Shown piece by piece: positions 7,991 to 18,079 of a stretch of 45,019 bases of DNA. Under the pieces are notes generated by a model. The model ran no database searches, had not been told where the DNA came from, and worked only from the letters and a program-made list of their open reading frames with translations. Location: positions 1-45,019 of the forward strand of contig JAGWIJ010000011.1 of NCBI GenBank assembly GCA_028873535.1, in the 5' to 3' direction. This DNA is from Pseudomonadota bacterium. GTDB lineage: Bacteria > Pseudomonadota > Gammaproteobacteria > Burkholderiales > Ferrovaceae. Each line of letters begins with the position of its first letter. Position 1 is the stretch's first letter. The position numbers and the translations under genes are program-made.

Positions 7991-8018
7991 CGCCAAGAAC
8001 ACTCGGAGAGAACCTGTC

Positions 8019-9062
8019 ATGGCTTTGATTTCGCTGCGCCAACTGCTCGATCACGCCGCCGAACACGACTACGGCGTGCCGGCATTCAACGTCAACAATC
8101 TGGAGCAGTTCCAGGCGATCCTGCAGGCGGCGGCCGAAACCGACAGCCCGGTGATCCTGCAGGCGTCGGCCGGCGCGCGCAAATACGCCGGCGAACCCTT
8201 CCTGCGCCACATGCTGATGGCGGCCATCGAAAGCTATCCGCAACTGCCGATCGTCATGCACCAGGACCATGGCGCCAGTCCGGACGTCTGCCAGCGCTCG
8301 ATCCGCTCGGGCTTCAGCTCGGTGATGATGGACGGATCCTTGCGCGAAGACATGAAGACCCCCGCCAGCTACGACTACAACGTCGACGTGACGCGCCTGG
8401 TGGTGCGCATGGCGCATGCGGTCGGCGTGTCGGTGGAAGGCGAACTGGGTTGTCTGGGATCGCTGGAATCCGGCCTGGCGGGCGAAGAGGACGGCTCGGG
8501 CGCCGCTGGCGTGCTGTCGCACGAGCAGATGCTGACCGATCCCGACGAAGCGGCGCGCTTTGTCGCCGATACCGGCGTCGACGCCCTGGCGATTGCCATC
8601 GGCACCTCGCACGGGGCCTACAAGTTCAGCCGCAAGCCCACCGGCGACATCCTGGCGATCGATCGCATCAAGCAAATCCACGCCCGGATCCCCAACACCC
8701 ATCTGGTGATGCACGGTTCCAGCTCGGTGCCACAGGAATGGCTGGCGGTGATCCGTGAATACGGCGGCGACCTCAAGGAGACCTATGGCGTGCCAGTCGA
8801 GGAAATCCAGCTCGGCATCCGCCACGGCGTGCGCAAGATCAACATCGACACCGACATCCGCCTCGCCATGACCGGCGCGTTGCGGCGCGCCTTCCACCAG
8901 GATCCTGCCGAGTTCGACCCGCGCAAGTACATGAAGGAAGCCAGCATTGCCGCGCGCGGCGTCTGCAAGGCGCGCTTCGAAGCCTTCGGCTGCGCCGGCT
9001 GGGCCTCGAAAATCCAGCCGCTGCCGCTGGAAGCGATGGCCGAACGCTACCTGAAGCGCTGA
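8019..9062 (+). CDS. fba: Class II fructose-1,6-bisphosphate aldolase (Calvin-cycle type)
   Basis: The enzyme interconverts fructose 1,6-bisphosphate with glyceraldehyde 3-phosphate and dihydroxyacetone phosphate; in the Calvin cycle it also makes sedoheptulose 1,7-bisphosphate. It is a Zn2+-dependent class II aldolase of 347 residues. HQDHG (81-85) holds the catalytic Asp and a zinc His, and the DHAP-binding loops ([23 protein letters not shown]) follow. GGAGAG lies ten bases before the ATG. It is the first gene after the cbbR-divergent promoter and is followed by prk after 63 bases, consistent with a small cbb operon (often called cbbA/fbaA). Confidence 0.96.
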   Translation: MALISLRQLLDHAAEHDYGVPAFNVNNLEQFQAILQAAAETDSPVILQASAGARKYAGEPFLRHMLMAAIESYPQLPIVMHQDHGASPDVCQRSIRSGFSSVMMDGSLREDMKTPASYDYNVDVTRLVVRMAHAVGVSVEGELGCLGSLESGLAGEEDGSGAAGVLSHEQMLTDPDEAARFVADTGVDALAIAIGTSHGAYKFSRKPTGDILAIDRIKQIHARIPNTHLVMHGSSSVPQEWLAVIREYGGDLKETYGVPVEEIQLGIRHGVRKINIDTDIRLAMTGALRRAFHQDPAEFDPRKYMKEASIAARGVCKARFEAFGCAGWASKIQPLPLEAMAERYLKR

Positions 9063-9073
9063 GAAAGGCTGTC

Positions 9074-9108
9074 GGCAGGGCGCGCCGGCTGCCTGCCGCC
9101 GCCCTGCC
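9074..9108 (+). other. Hairpin in the fba-prk spacer
   Basis: GGCAGGGCG (9074-9082) pairs with CGCCCTGCC (9100-9108) over a 17-base loop that can fold further. There is no T-tract, so an RNA-stability or partial-termination element between the two Calvin genes is more likely than a full terminator. Confidence 0.45.
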
Positions 9109-9125
9109 CTGCTATCCTGCCCGGC

Positions 9126-10031
9126 ATGTCGATCGCCCACCCCATCATTGCAGTCACCGGTTCGTCCGGAGCCGGCACCACCTCGGTCAAGCGCACCTTC
9201 ACGCACATATTCCGGCGTGAAGGCATCCATGCCGCCTATGTCGAGGGCGACAGCTTCCACCGCTACGATCGCGACGGCATGAAGCGCGCCATCGCCGAAT
9301 CCGACCAGGGTGGCGGCAAGCCGGTGTCACATTTCGGCCCCGAGGCCAACCTGTTCGAAGAGCTGGCCGAGCTGTTCCGCTGCTATGGCGAGAACGGTGG
9401 CGGCAAGATCCGCCACTACGTGCATGACGATGCCGAGGCGATGATCTACGACCAGCCGCCCGGCACCTTCACCGATTGGGAGGACGTGGCGCCGGACACC
9501 GACTGCCTGCTCTACGAGGGCCTGCACGGCGGCGTGGCGACCCCGACCGCCGATGTGGCGCAGCATTGCGACCTGCTGATCGGCGTGGTGCCGATCGTCA
9601 ACCTGGAGTGGATTCAGAAGATCCATCGCGACACCAAGACGCGTGGCTACTCGATCGAGGCCGTCACCCACACCATCCTGCGGCGCATGCACGACTACGT
9701 GCATTTCATCACGCCGCAGTTCTCGCGCACCCACATCAACTTCCAGCGCGTGCCGGTGGTCGACACCAGCAATCCCTTCGTGGCACGCGATATCCCGACC
9801 CTGGACGAAAGCCTGCTGGTGATCCGCTTCCGCAATCCGCGCGGCATCCAGTTCCCCTACCTGCTGTCGATGATCGACGGTTCGTTCATGAGCCGCGCCA
9901 ACTGCATCGTGGTGCCGGGTGGCAAGATGGAACTGGCCATGCAGCTGATCCTGACCCCGATGGTGCAGCAGCTGCTGGAAAACCGTGCACGCGGAGTGCG
10001 CACTTTCGACCCGGTGTTCCCGCTGCGCTGA
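9126..10031 (+). CDS. prk: Phosphoribulokinase
   Basis: Phosphoribulokinase uses ATP to convert ribulose 5-phosphate into ribulose 1,5-bisphosphate, the RuBisCO substrate, and is a marker of the Calvin cycle. The 301-residue protein has the nucleotide-binding P-loop GSSGAGTTS (12-20), then EGDSFHRYDR, the acidic segment YEGLHGG, and the proteobacterial-type C-terminal region. The ATG at 9126 has no Shine-Dalgarno sequence; a TATCCT lies seven bases before it. It follows fba in the same orientation. With cbbR next door, the organism probably fixes CO2 autotrophically, although RuBisCO must be encoded elsewhere. Confidence 0.95.
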   Translation: MSIAHPIIAVTGSSGAGTTSVKRTFTHIFRREGIHAAYVEGDSFHRYDRDGMKRAIAESDQGGGKPVSHFGPEANLFEELAELFRCYGENGGGKIRHYVHDDAEAMIYDQPPGTFTDWEDVAPDTDCLLYEGLHGGVATPTADVAQHCDLLIGVVPIVNLEWIQKIHRDTKTRGYSIEAVTHTILRRMHDYVHFITPQFSRTHINFQRVPVVDTSNPFVARDIPTLDESLLVIRFRNPRGIQFPYLLSMIDGSFMSRANCIVVPGGKMELAMQLILTPMVQQLLENRARGVRTFDPVFPLR

Positions 10032-10086
10032 CGACGCCGTCACGGCCTCCGGGCGCGCGGCCGACGCAGGGCCGGCCGAAGGAAAT

Positions 10087-10115
10087 TTGAATGCCGGCGC
10101 GCGCTCAGGGATAAT
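10087..10115 (+). promoter_or_regulatory. Sigma-70-type promoter for the tkt operon
   Basis: TTGAAT at 10087-10092 and GATAAT at 10110-10115 are separated by exactly 17 bases and lie 40 bases before the tkt ATG. This is the best-formed promoter in the window and separates tkt-gap-pgk from fba-prk. Confidence 0.7.
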
Positions 10116-10154
10116 GTCGCGCCCCCCTCCGTAGCCGCCCCAGACGCCCAGAAT

Positions 10155-12152
10155 ATGACCGCTGCCTCCCCCCGGGATCTCGCCAACGCGCTGCGCGTGC
10201 TGGCCATCGACGCCGTCCAGAAAGCCAATTCGGGACACCCCGGCATGCCCATGGGCATGGCCGACATGGCGGAGGCGCTGTGGAACCGGCATCTGCGCCA
10301 CAACCCAGGCAATCCGCACTGGGCCGACCGCGACCGCTTCGTGCTGTCCAACGGCCACGGCTCGATGCTGATCTACGGCCTGCTGCACCTGAGCGGCTAC
10401 GCGCTGGGCATCGACGACCTCAAGGCCTTCCGGCAGCTGCATTCGAAGACGCCGGGACACCCCGAGCACGCGCTCACCCCGGGCATCGAGACCACCACCG
10501 GTCCGCTCGGCCAGGGGCTTGCCAATGCCGTCGGCATGGCCATCGCCGAACGCATGCTGGCGGCCGAGTTCAACCGGCCCGGCCACACCATCGTCGACCA
10601 TCACACCTACGTGTTCCTGGGTGACGGCTGCCTGATGGAGGGCATTTCGCACGAGGTGTGCTCGCTGGCGGGCACCCTGGGACTGTCCCGGCTGATCGCG
10701 CTCTACGACGACAACGGCATTTCGATCGACGGCGAGGTGCAGGGCTGGTTCGGCGACGACACGCCGGCGCGCTTCCGCGCCTATGGCTGGAACGTGATCG
10801 CGCCGGTGGACGGCCACGACGCCGATGCCGTGTCGGCCGCCATCGCGCAGGCGCGCAATGGCGACCGCCCCACGCTGATCTGCTGCAAGACGCGCATCGG
10901 CAAGGGCTCGCCGGCCAAGGAAGGCAGTGCCGAGGCGCACGGCGCGCCGCTGGGCGAGGCCGAGATCGCCGCCACGCGGAAGGCGCTGGGCTGGTCGCAT
11001 GCGCCGTTCGAGATTCCGGCCGAGGTCTATGCCGGCTGGGATGCGCGCGCGCGCGGCGCCGCCGCCGAAGAGGACTGGAACCGGCGCTTCGCCGCCTACC
11101 GCCAGGCATTCCCGGCCGATGCCGCCGAATTCCTGCGCCGCCAGGCCGGCGACCTGCCGGGCGGCTGGAGCGCCGCGGTGCAGGCCCTGGACGCCCAGGT
11201 GCGCACCCAGGCCGCCACCATCGCGACGCGCAAGGCCTCGCAGAACGCGATTGCTGCGCTGGCTGCCGTGCTGCCCGAGCTGGTCGGCGGCTCGGCCGAC
11301 CTGACCGGCTCCAACCTGACCAACTGGCCCGGCATGCGCACCTTCGACGCCGACAGCGGCGGCCGCTACCTCAACTATGGTGTGCGCGAGTTCGGCATGA
11401 GCGCCATCATGAACGGCCTGGCGCTGCACGGTGGCCTGATCCCCTTCGGCGGCACCTTCCTGACCTTTGCGGACTATGCGCGCAATGCCGTGCGCATGGC
11501 CGCGCTCATGAAGCTGGGCAGCATCTTCGTCTACACCCACGATTCGATCGGCCTGGGCGAGGACGGCCCCACCCACCAGCCCGTCGAGCACCTGGCCAGC
11601 CTGCGCGTGATGCCGGGCCTGGACGTATGGCGTCCGGCCGACACGCTGGAAAGCGCCTACGCCTGGATCTGCGCAGTCGAGCGCAATGACGGCCCCAGCG
11701 CGCTGGTATTCAGCCGCCAGAACCTGCCCTACCTGGCCGACAGCGCGCGCAGCGGCGACGACCTGCGCCGCGGCGGCTACGTGCTGCGCGAGGCGGCCAA
11801 TGGCAAGCCGCAGGCAGTGCTGATCGCCACCGGATCGGAAGTGGCGCTGGCGCTGCAGGCGCAGGAAGCGCTGGCGCTGGACGGCATCGCGGTGCGTGTG
11901 GTGTCGATGCCCTCCACCTCGGTGTTCGACCGCCAAGCTGCCGACTGGCAGGCACGCGTGCTGCCGCGCGGCCTGCCGCGCGTGGCCGTGGAAGCGGGCA
12001 GCAGCGATCTGTGGCGCAAGTACGTCGGACTGGAAGGCCGGGTCATCGGACTGGACCGCTTCGGCGAATCCGCCCCGGCAGGTGCGTTGTTCAAGCTTTT
12101 CGGTTTCAGCGTCGAACGTGTGGCAGCCGCCGTGCGTGACGCCTTATCTTGA
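10155..12152 (+). CDS. tkt: Transketolase
   Basis: Transketolase moves two-carbon units between sugar phosphates in the pentose phosphate pathway and in the regenerative phase of the Calvin cycle. The protein is 665 residues, the usual length. It shows the substrate-binding start ([21 protein letters not shown]), the thiamine-diphosphate motif beginning GDGCLMEG near residue 156 and ending NGISIDG, and the transketolase pyrimidine domain ([16 protein letters not shown]). A good promoter precedes it. gap follows after 17 bases, so tkt-gap-pgk is probably one operon. Confidence 0.97.
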   Translation: MTAASPRDLANALRVLAIDAVQKANSGHPGMPMGMADMAEALWNRHLRHNPGNPHWADRDRFVLSNGHGSMLIYGLLHLSGYALGIDDLKAFRQLHSKTPGHPEHALTPGIETTTGPLGQGLANAVGMAIAERMLAAEFNRPGHTIVDHHTYVFLGDGCLMEGISHEVCSLAGTLGLSRLIALYDDNGISIDGEVQGWFGDDTPARFRAYGWNVIAPVDGHDADAVSAAIAQARNGDRPTLICCKTRIGKGSPAKEGSAEAHGAPLGEAEIAATRKALGWSHAPFEIPAEVYAGWDARARGAAAEEDWNRRFAAYRQAFPADAAEFLRRQAGDLPGGWSAAVQALDAQVRTQAATIATRKASQNAIAALAAVLPELVGGSADLTGSNLTNWPGMRTFDADSGGRYLNYGVREFGMSAIMNGLALHGGLIPFGGTFLTFADYARNAVRMAALMKLGSIFVYTHDSIGLGEDGPTHQPVEHLASLRVMPGLDVWRPADTLESAYAWICAVERNDGPSALVFSRQNLPYLADSARSGDDLRRGGYVLREAANGKPQAVLIATGSEVALALQAQEALALDGIAVRVVSMPSTSVFDRQAADWQARVLPRGLPRVAVEAGSSDLWRKYVGLEGRVIGLDRFGESAPAGALFKLFGFSVERVAAAVRDALS

Positions 12153-12169
12153 GAGGGGAGTCGAACACC

Positions 12170-13186
12170 ATGGCTATCAAGGTCGCCATCAACGGCTACG
12201 GCCGTATCGGTCGCAATGTGCTGCGTGCGCTCTATGAATCCGGCCGCAACAAGGATATCCAGGTGGTCGCGATCAACGACCTGGGCAGCCCCGAGACCAA
12301 TGCCCACCTGACGCGCTACGACACGGCGCACGGCCGCTTCGGTTTCCCGGTGGCCGTCGAAGGCGGCGACCTGGTGGTGGCCGGCGACCGCATCAAGGTG
12401 TTCGCCGTGCGCAACCCGGCTGAACTGCCCTGGGGCCAGCTCGGCGTGGACGTGGTGCTCGAGTGCACCGGCTTGTTCACCAGCAAGGAAAAGGCCGGCG
12501 CCCACCTGGCCGCCGGCGCGCGCAAGGTGCTGATCTCGGCGCCCGGCGGCAAGGACGTCGACGCCACCGTGGTGTACGGCGTCAACCATGGCGTGCTCAA
12601 GGCCAGCCACAGCGTGGTGTCCAACGCCTCGTGCACCACCAACTGCCTGGCGCCGCTGGTCCAGCCGCTGCATCAGGCGCTGGGCCTGGTCAAGGGCCTG
12701 ATGACCACCGTGCACGCCTACACCAATGACCAGGTGCTGACCGACGTCTACCACACCGACCTGCACCGTGCGCGTTCGGCCACCATGTCGATGATCCCGA
12801 CCAAGACCGGTGCCGCTGCTGCCGTCGGTCTGGTGCTGCCCGAGCTCAATGGCCGCCTGGACGGCTTCGCCGTGCGCGTGCCGACCATCAATGTCTCGCT
12901 GGTCGACCTGACCTTCGAAGCCGCGCGCGCCACCAGCGTGGACGAAGTCAACGCCATCATGAAGGCCGCTTCGGAAAGCCCGGCGCTGAAGGGCATCCTG
13001 AACTACAACACCGAGCCGCTGGTGTCGGTGGACTTCAACCACGACCCGGCCTCCAGCACCTTCGACGCCGGCCTGACCAAGGTTTCCAACGGCAACCTGG
13101 TCAAGGTGCTGTCCTGGTACGACAACGAGTGGGGCTTCAGCAACCGCATGCTGGACACCACGACTGCCTGGATGGCCGCCAAGTGA
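12170..13186 (+). CDS. gap: Glyceraldehyde-3-phosphate dehydrogenase, type I
   Basis: GAPDH interconverts glyceraldehyde 3-phosphate and 1,3-bisphosphoglycerate with NAD(P). It serves glycolysis and, in reverse, the reduction phase of the Calvin cycle. The 338-residue protein has the Rossmann start [10 protein letters not shown] and the catalytic Cys155 in [10 protein letters not shown] chose the ATG at 12170 (MAIKVAING) after the purine-rich GAGAGGGGAG; an upstream in-frame ATG at 12149 is inside tkt. The stop overlaps the pgk start (GTGA). Coenzyme preference cannot be judged safely from sequence alone. Confidence 0.96.
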   Translation: MAIKVAINGYGRIGRNVLRALYESGRNKDIQVVAINDLGSPETNAHLTRYDTAHGRFGFPVAVEGGDLVVAGDRIKVFAVRNPAELPWGQLGVDVVLECTGLFTSKEKAGAHLAAGARKVLISAPGGKDVDATVVYGVNHGVLKASHSVVSNASCTTNCLAPLVQPLHQALGLVKGLMTTVHAYTNDQVLTDVYHTDLHRARSATMSMIPTKTGAAAAVGLVLPELNGRLDGFAVRVPTINVSLVDLTFEAARATSVDEVNAIMKAASESPALKGILNYNTEPLVSVDFNHDPASSTFDAGLTKVSNGNLVKVLSWYDNEWGFSNRMLDTTTAWMAAK

Positions 13187-14370
13187 GTGCGCCCCGCTTC
13201 GTCCGCCTCGACGATCTTTCGCTGACCGGCAAGCGGGTGCTGATCCGGGCCGACCTCAACGTGCCGCTGGAAGGCGGCCGGATCACCGATGACACGCGGA
13301 TCCAGGCCAGCCTGCCGGCGATCCGCAAGGCCCTGGCGGCCGGCGCACGCGTGCTGCTGATGTCGCACCTGGGCCGCCCGGAAGAAGGTCATTTCGACCC
13401 GGCCCTGTCGCTGGTGCCGGTGGCCGAACGCCTGGCGAGCCTGCTCGGCCAGCCGGTCTACCTGCACCAGGGCACGCCCGAATCGGCACGCGCCGAGCCG
13501 GGCCAGCTGGTGCTGCTGGAGAACGTGCGCTTCAACAAGGGCGAGAAAAAGGACCGCGAGGAACTGGCGCGCGCCTATGCCAGCCTGTGCGACATTTTCG
13601 TGATGGACGCTTTCGGCACTGCGCACCGTGCGGAGGCCTCCACCCATGGCGTCGGCGTTCACGCGCCGGTGGCCTGCGCCGGTCCGCTGCTCGCCGCCGA
13701 GCTGGATGCCCTGGGCCGTGCCCTGCTGCAGCCCGCGCATCCGCTGGTGGCGATCGTCGGCGGCTCCAAGGTCAGCACCAAGCTGTCGGTACTGTCCACG
13801 CTGGCCGGCAAGGTGGATCGCCTGATCGTGGGCGGCGGCATCGCCAACACTTTCCTGCTGGCCTGCGGGCATCCGATCGGCAAATCACTGGCCGAGCCCG
13901 ACCAGGTGCAGGTGGCGCGCGACATCATGGCCACCCTGGCGGCGCGCGGCGCGGCGGTACCGATCCCGACCGACGTGGTGGTGGCCAAGAGCTTCGCCGC
14001 CGACGCCACGGCGACCGTCAAGCCGGTAGCCGAGGTGGCCGCCGATGACCTGATCCTGGACATCGGCCCGCAGACCGCGGCCGCACTGGCGCAGATCGTG
14101 GCCGAAGCCGGCACGGTGGTGTGGAATGGACCGGTGGGCGTATTCGAGTTCGAGGCCTTTGCCGGTGGCACCGAAGCGCTGGCACGCGCCGTGGCGGCCA
14201 GCGCGGCGTTCAGCATCGCCGGTGGCGGCGACACGCTGGCGGCGATCGCCAAATTCGGCATCTCCGACCAGGTGTCCTACATCTCCACCGGCGGTGGCGC
14301 CTTCCTCGAATTCCTGGAAGGTCGCGAGCTGCCGGCGGTGGTCATGCTGGAACGGCGCGCCCGTACCTGA
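13183..14370 (+). CDS. pgk: Phosphoglycerate kinase
   Basis: PGK transfers phosphate between 1,3-bisphosphoglycerate and ADP; in the Calvin cycle it runs toward 1,3-bisphosphoglycerate. The 395-residue protein has the N-terminal signature [18 protein letters not shown], the ADP-region GGSKVSTKL and the C-terminal [10 protein letters not shown] chose the GTG at 13183, which overlaps the gap stop codon (GTGA) and gives the family N-terminus [12 protein letters not shown]; in-frame codons upstream lie within gap. Translation is therefore probably coupled to gap. Confidence 0.95.
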   Translation: MSAPRFVRLDDLSLTGKRVLIRADLNVPLEGGRITDDTRIQASLPAIRKALAAGARVLLMSHLGRPEEGHFDPALSLVPVAERLASLLGQPVYLHQGTPESARAEPGQLVLLENVRFNKGEKKDREELARAYASLCDIFVMDAFGTAHRAEASTHGVGVHAPVACAGPLLAAELDALGRALLQPAHPLVAIVGGSKVSTKLSVLSTLAGKVDRLIVGGGIANTFLLACGHPIGKSLAEPDQVQVARDIMATLAARGAAVPIPTDVVVAKSFAADATATVKPVAEVAADDLILDIGPQTAAALAQIVAEAGTVVWNGPVGVFEFEAFAGGTEALARAVAASAAFSIAGGGDTLAAIAKFGISDQVSYISTGGGAFLEFLEGRELPAVVMLERRART

Positions 14371-14397
14371 GCTGTAACTGCGCACCGGGCAGTACAC

Positions 14398-14438
14398 TTG
14401 CCTGCCCTGCCCGCTGCCATCCGGTGGCAGGCAGGCAA
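14398..14438 (+). other. Nested hairpin in the pgk-pyk spacer
   Basis: TTGCCTGCC (14398-14406) pairs with GGCAGGCAA (14430-14438), and inside it CTGCCA (14414-14419) pairs with TGGCAG (14425-14430). The two stems share base 14430. There is no T-tract. It may be a leader element of pyk or protect the 3' end of the pgk message. Confidence 0.45.
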
Positions 14439-14503
14439 CAGACCTGGCGTCCACAGCCGGCGACCAGGCCCTCACGCAAGGCCAACCCCCCGGAGACCGT
14501 TCC

Positions 14504-15937
14504 ATGACCCGCCGCACAAAAATCGTCGCCACCCTTGGCCCCGCCTCGAGCGACCCCGAGGTTCTCGAACGCATGATCCGCGCCGGCGTGGACGTGTTCC
14601 GGCTCAACTTCTCGCACGGCAGCGAGGCCGACCACATTGGCCGCGCCGAACTGGTGCGCAGCGTGGCTGCCAGGATCAACCGCACCGTCGGCATCCTGGC
14701 CGACCTGCAGGGTCCCAAGATCCGCGTCGGCAAGTTCCAGGACGGCCGCGTCACCCTCAACACCGGTGACACCTTCCTGCTCGACGCCGAATGCCAGCTT
14801 GGCAACCAGGAGCGCGTGGGCCTGGACTATCCCGAGCTGCCGAACGACGTCAAGCCGGGTGACACCCTGCTGCTCGACGACGGCAAGATCGAACTCACGG
14901 TGGTGCGCGTCGACGGCCTGGTGGTCAACACCCGGGTGGTCCAGGGCGGCGTGCTGTCCAACAACAAGGGCATCAACCGGCGCGGCGGCGGACTGACCGC
15001 CCCCGCGCTGACCGCCAAGGACTACGAGGACATCCGTACGGCTGCCAAGATGCAGGCGGACTTCCTGGCGGTGTCCTTCCCGCGTTCGGGCGAGGACATT
15101 CGCGAAGCGCGCACGCTGATGCGCGCCGCCGGCGGCAACGCGCAGATCATGGCCAAGATCGAGCGTGCCGAGGCGATCGAGATGCTCGAGGACATCATCG
15201 ATGCCTCGGACTCGATCATGGTGGCGCGCGGCGACCTGGCGGTGGAAGTGGGTGATGCCGCCGTCCCTGCCATGCAGAAGCGCATGATCCGGGCCGCCCG
15301 GCGCAAGCACAAGGCGGTGGTCACGGCGACCCAGATGATGGAGTCGATGATCAGCAGCCCGGTCCCGACCCGCGCGGAAGTGTCCGACGTGGCCAACGCC
15401 GTGATCGACGGCACCGACGCCGTGATGCTGTCGGCCGAATCGGCAGTCGGCAAGTTCCCGGTGGAAACCGTGAGCGCCATGGCGCGCGTGTGCCTGGAAG
15501 CCGAGAAGGAAGTGCTGGCGCACGCGCCTGCGCAGGAGCCGGGCTACGACCGCCAGATCAACCAGGTCGAACTGGCGATCTCGCACGCGGTGGTGTTCAC
15601 GGCGCGCCATCTGGGCGTGAAGGCGATCGCCGCGCTGACCCAGAGCGGGACGACCGCACGCTTCATGTCGGCCATGGACCTGCCGGTGCCGATCTACGCC
15701 ATGTCGCCGTCGGCTGAAACCCAGCGCAAGGTCACGCTGTTCAAGGGCGTGTACCCTGTCGCCTTCGAGCACGCGACGCGCGACGCCGAGGAAGTGATGG
15801 CGCAGGCCGAGGACTGCCTGAAGAAGGAAGGCGCGGTGGTGCCTGGCGACCTGATCATCCTGACCATCGGCGAACCGATCGGCAAACCGGGCGGCACCAA
15901 CACCATGAAGATCATCCGCGTGAGCGGCAACTCCTGA
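14504..15937 (+). CDS. pyk: Pyruvate kinase
   Basis: Pyruvate kinase converts phosphoenolpyruvate and ADP to pyruvate and ATP at the end of glycolysis. The protein is 477 residues with the expected order of motifs: [12 protein letters not shown] at the start, FRLNFSHGS, the catalytic lysine region [12 protein letters not shown], and TATQMMESM. The C-terminal domain for allosteric effectors is complete (residues from about 350). CGGAG lies upstream of the ATG. It is separated from pgk by a 133-base spacer that can form a hairpin, so it may have separate control. purC starts 16 bases after it. Confidence 0.97.
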   Translation: MTRRTKIVATLGPASSDPEVLERMIRAGVDVFRLNFSHGSEADHIGRAELVRSVAARINRTVGILADLQGPKIRVGKFQDGRVTLNTGDTFLLDAECQLGNQERVGLDYPELPNDVKPGDTLLLDDGKIELTVVRVDGLVVNTRVVQGGVLSNNKGINRRGGGLTAPALTAKDYEDIRTAAKMQADFLAVSFPRSGEDIREARTLMRAAGGNAQIMAKIERAEAIEMLEDIIDASDSIMVARGDLAVEVGDAAVPAMQKRMIRAARRKHKAVVTATQMMESMISSPVPTRAEVSDVANAVIDGTDAVMLSAESAVGKFPVETVSAMARVCLEAEKEVLAHAPAQEPGYDRQINQVELAISHAVVFTARHLGVKAIAALTQSGTTARFMSAMDLPVPIYAMSPSAETQRKVTLFKGVYPVAFEHATRDAEEVMAQAEDCLKKEGAVVPGDLIILTIGEPIGKPGGTNTMKIIRVSGNS

Positions 15938-15953
15938 GGCCCTGAAACCCTCC

Positions 15954-16844
15954 ATGCAGACTTCGTATCCCGCCATTCTCGAATCCGACATCCGCAGCCT
16001 GCCGCTGCTGGCGCGCGGCAAGGTCCGCGACGTCTATGCGGTGGACGAGCAGCACCTGCTGCTGGTCACTACCGACCGGCTGTCGGCCTTCGACGTGGTG
16101 TTCCCGACCCCGATTCCGGGCAAGGGCCGCATCCTGAACACCCTGTCGAATTTCTGGTTCGAGAAGCTGGGGCACCTCGTGCCCAACCACCTGACCGGCA
16201 TCGACCCGGAAAGCGTGGTTGCGGAGCGCGAGCGGGATCAGGTGCGCGACCGCGCGGTGGTGGTGCGGCGGCTCAAGGCGCTGCCGCTGGAGGCGGTGGC
16301 GCGCGGCTACCTGGAGGGATCGGGCTGGAAGGAGTACCAGGACCATGGCACGGTCTGCGGCATCACGCTGCCGGCCGGCCTGGTACGTGCCGACCGCCTG
16401 CCGCAGCCGATCTTCACGCCGGCCACCAAGGCGGCGGTGGGCGACCACGATGAGAACATCGACTTCGCGCGCGCCTGCGCGCTGGTGGGCACGGCGCTGG
16501 CCACGCAGGTGCGCGACACCACACTGGCGCTTTACGAGGCCGCAGCGGAGTTCGCGCTGGGGCGCGGCATCATCATTGCCGACACCAAATTCGAATTCGG
16601 CACCGATGCGCAGGGCGATCTGGTGTGGATCGACGAAGCGCTCACGCCCGATTCCTCGCGCTTCTGGCCGCGCGCCAGCTACCGGCCCGGCAGCAGTCCG
16701 GAGAGTTTCGACAAGCAATTCCTGCGCAACTGGCTGGAGGCCTCCGGCTGGGACAAGCAGCCGCCGGCACCGGCGCTGCCCGACGAAATCGCGCTCGGCA
16801 CCGCGGCGCGCTACCAGGAAGCGCTGGACCGCCTGACCGCCTGA
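15954..16844 (+). CDS. purC: Phosphoribosylaminoimidazole-succinocarboxamide synthase
   Basis: PurC (SAICAR synthetase) joins aspartate to CAIR with ATP in purine synthesis. The 296-residue form is the longer type common in betaproteobacteria. It shows the start [14 protein letters not shown], the conserved [28 protein letters not shown], and the catalytic [17 protein letters not shown] region. It sits 16 bases after pyk. The pyk-purC linkage is seen in related betaproteobacteria (from memory), and the two are probably co-transcribed. Confidence 0.95.
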   Translation: MQTSYPAILESDIRSLPLLARGKVRDVYAVDEQHLLLVTTDRLSAFDVVFPTPIPGKGRILNTLSNFWFEKLGHLVPNHLTGIDPESVVAERERDQVRDRAVVVRRLKALPLEAVARGYLEGSGWKEYQDHGTVCGITLPAGLVRADRLPQPIFTPATKAAVGDHDENIDFARACALVGTALATQVRDTTLALYEAAAEFALGRGIIIADTKFEFGTDAQGDLVWIDEALTPDSSRFWPRASYRPGSSPESFDKQFLRNWLEASGWDKQPPAPALPDEIALGTAARYQEALDRLTA

Positions 16845-16862
16845 GCGGCCGTGCCACCGGAG

Positions 16863-16881
16863 CGCCCGGAACTGGCGGGCG
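16863..16881 (+). terminator. Weak terminator candidate after purC
   Basis: CGCCCG (16863-16868) pairs with CGGGCG (16876-16881) around a seven-base loop, 18 bases after the purC stop. A short pyrimidine-rich run (CCTTTC) follows rather than a true T-tract. Confidence 0.3.
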
Positions 16882-17108
16882 AGTCCTTTCAGGCGCCGGC
16901 AAGGGCACGCCACGTCAGGCAGGTGAGAAAAGTCAAATATATTGCCTCTCAATAGCTTGGGTGGCAAACTGAAAGCCATATTGGGAGAGCTGGCGCCCGT
17001 TTCCGGGGGGAGACGCGTCGGCTGTGGCAGGCCGCGTGCGCACGCCCTGCCCGTGGCCAGCGTCGCGACCGACGCCGTCCCGCCAACTGCTTTGGAGAAG
17101 ACCTCGAG
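16882..17108 (+). promoter_or_regulatory. purC-pilin intergenic region, probable promoter zone
   Basis: This stretch separates the metabolic genes from the pilin operon. A conspicuously AT-rich patch at about 16930-16985 is the likely promoter area, but I cannot pick a convincing -35/-10 or sigma-54 pair. GGAGAAG at 17094-17100 is the ribosome-binding site of the first pilin gene. Confidence 0.35.
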
Positions 17109-17615
17109 ATGCTTTGCGTCCCTGACCAGCGCGCGCGGCGTCAGCGTGGAATACCTGGCCGGAGTGCAGGTTTCACGCTGATGGAAATCATGGTGACAGT
17201 CGCTCTGGTGGCGGTGCTGGCGCGTCTGGCCTTGCCCACCTACCAGAGCTACGTGCTGCGCGGCAAAGTCTCGCAGGCCTTCAGCCAGCTCGCGTCGTGG
17301 TCAATCGGCATGCAACAGGTCTACCAGGACAACCGCAGCTACGCGAGTGGTGGTGCCACCACCTGCCTGAGCAGCGGCGCCGGCGCGGCGCCCAGCACCA
17401 ATACCGGCGACTTCAGCTACAGCTGCAGCAACATGGCGGCCACCACCTTCACGCTGACCGCCACCGGCAAGAGCGGCACCAGCGTCGCCGGCTACACCTA
17501 CTCCGTGGACCAGAATGGCGCGCGCACCACGGTCACGCCAGCCGGCGCCACCTTTCCCTCCAGCCCGGCCGGCGCCAGCTGCTGGGTGGCAAGCAGCAGC
17601 GGTGCCTGCTATTGA
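17109..17615 (+). CDS. Type IV pilin-like protein, PilE/minor pilin
   Basis: This is a type IV prepilin. A basic leader of 21 residues ends in Gly, PilD would cut before FTLMEIMVTVALVAVLARLA, and Glu5 of the mature N-terminus is present. The hydrophobic helix is followed by a globular domain with four cysteines (two in TCLSSG...SYSCSN and two near the C-terminus, SCWVASSSGACY), fitting the disulfide-bounded D-region. GGAGAAG precedes the ATG by eight bases. It heads a six-gene operon with FimT, PilV, PilW, PilX and PilY1, so a PilE-type minor pilin is more likely than the major subunit. The leader is rather long, and no alternative start codon is available in frame. Confidence 0.85.
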   Translation: MLCVPDQRARRQRGIPGRSAGFTLMEIMVTVALVAVLARLALPTYQSYVLRGKVSQAFSQLASWSIGMQQVYQDNRSYASGGATTCLSSGAGAAPSTNTGDFSYSCSNMAATTFTLTATGKSGTSVAGYTYSVDQNGARTTVTPAGATFPSSPAGASCWVASSSGACY

Positions 17616-18079
17616 TGCGCCGCGCTGCCGGATTCGGGCTGATTGAACTCATGATCGCCATCGCGATGATGGGAATGCTGGCCAGCTATGCCATCCCGGC
17701 ACTGCGCAACAGCGTCAACACCGGGCGCGCGCGCGCGGTGGCGCAACGTTTCCAGCAGGACTTCGCGTGGCTGCGCGGGCAGGCCACCACCGGATCGCAC
17801 ATCATCACGCTGACGGTCAACAGCGACTGCAGCTGGACCGCGGTCGAAGACAACAGTGCCGTCAATGCGCACTCCTTCACGACGGCCCAGCTCGCCACGG
17901 CCGCCCCCGGAATCGGCTGCTCGCTGGGCACGGGCAGCCTGCCCCTGAGCTTCACGTTCGACAATCAGGGCTTTGTCGGCAACGCAGCCGCTCTCACCTT
18001 CAGCGCCAGCAGCGGCCAGACTTTTCCGCTGCAGATCCTGGGTTCGGGGACGCTGGTGCGGATCAACGGCGCCTCATGA
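17615..18079 (+). CDS. fimT: Minor pseudopilin FimT/GspH-like
   Basis: FimT/FimU proteins are minor type IV pilins that help start pilus assembly; some bind DNA. The 154-residue protein has a very short leader (MRRAAG), then FGLIELMIAIAMMGMLA with Glu5, and a GspH-like beta-rich domain. Its ATG overlaps the previous stop (TGATG), so translation is coupled. The order FimT-PilV-PilW-PilX-PilY1 matches the conserved tip-complex operon. Cysteine pairs are at SDCSW and GIGCSL. Confidence 0.85.
   Translation: MRRAAGFGLIELMIAIAMMGMLASYAIPALRNSVNTGRARAVAQRFQQDFAWLRGQATTGSHIITLTVNSDCSWTAVEDNSAVNAHSFTTAQLATAAPGIGCSLGTGSLPLSFTFDNQGFVGNAAALTFSASSGQTFPLQILGSGTLVRINGAS

Noticed and set aside
9327-11936. 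Very long open frame on the minus strand opposite prk and tkt
   Set aside because: It is antisense to two clear enzymes. GC-rich third positions keep the complementary frame open, and its product has low-complexity His/Arg/Ala composition with no recognisable domain.
16930-16985. Sigma-54 promoter for the pilin operon
   Set aside because: GTGGCA is present, but no TTGC element stands at the required distance.
16942-17181. Possible small gene between purC and the first pilin gene
   Set aside because: It would start at a TTG without a ribosome site, overlaps the pilin gene, and has no recognisable feature.
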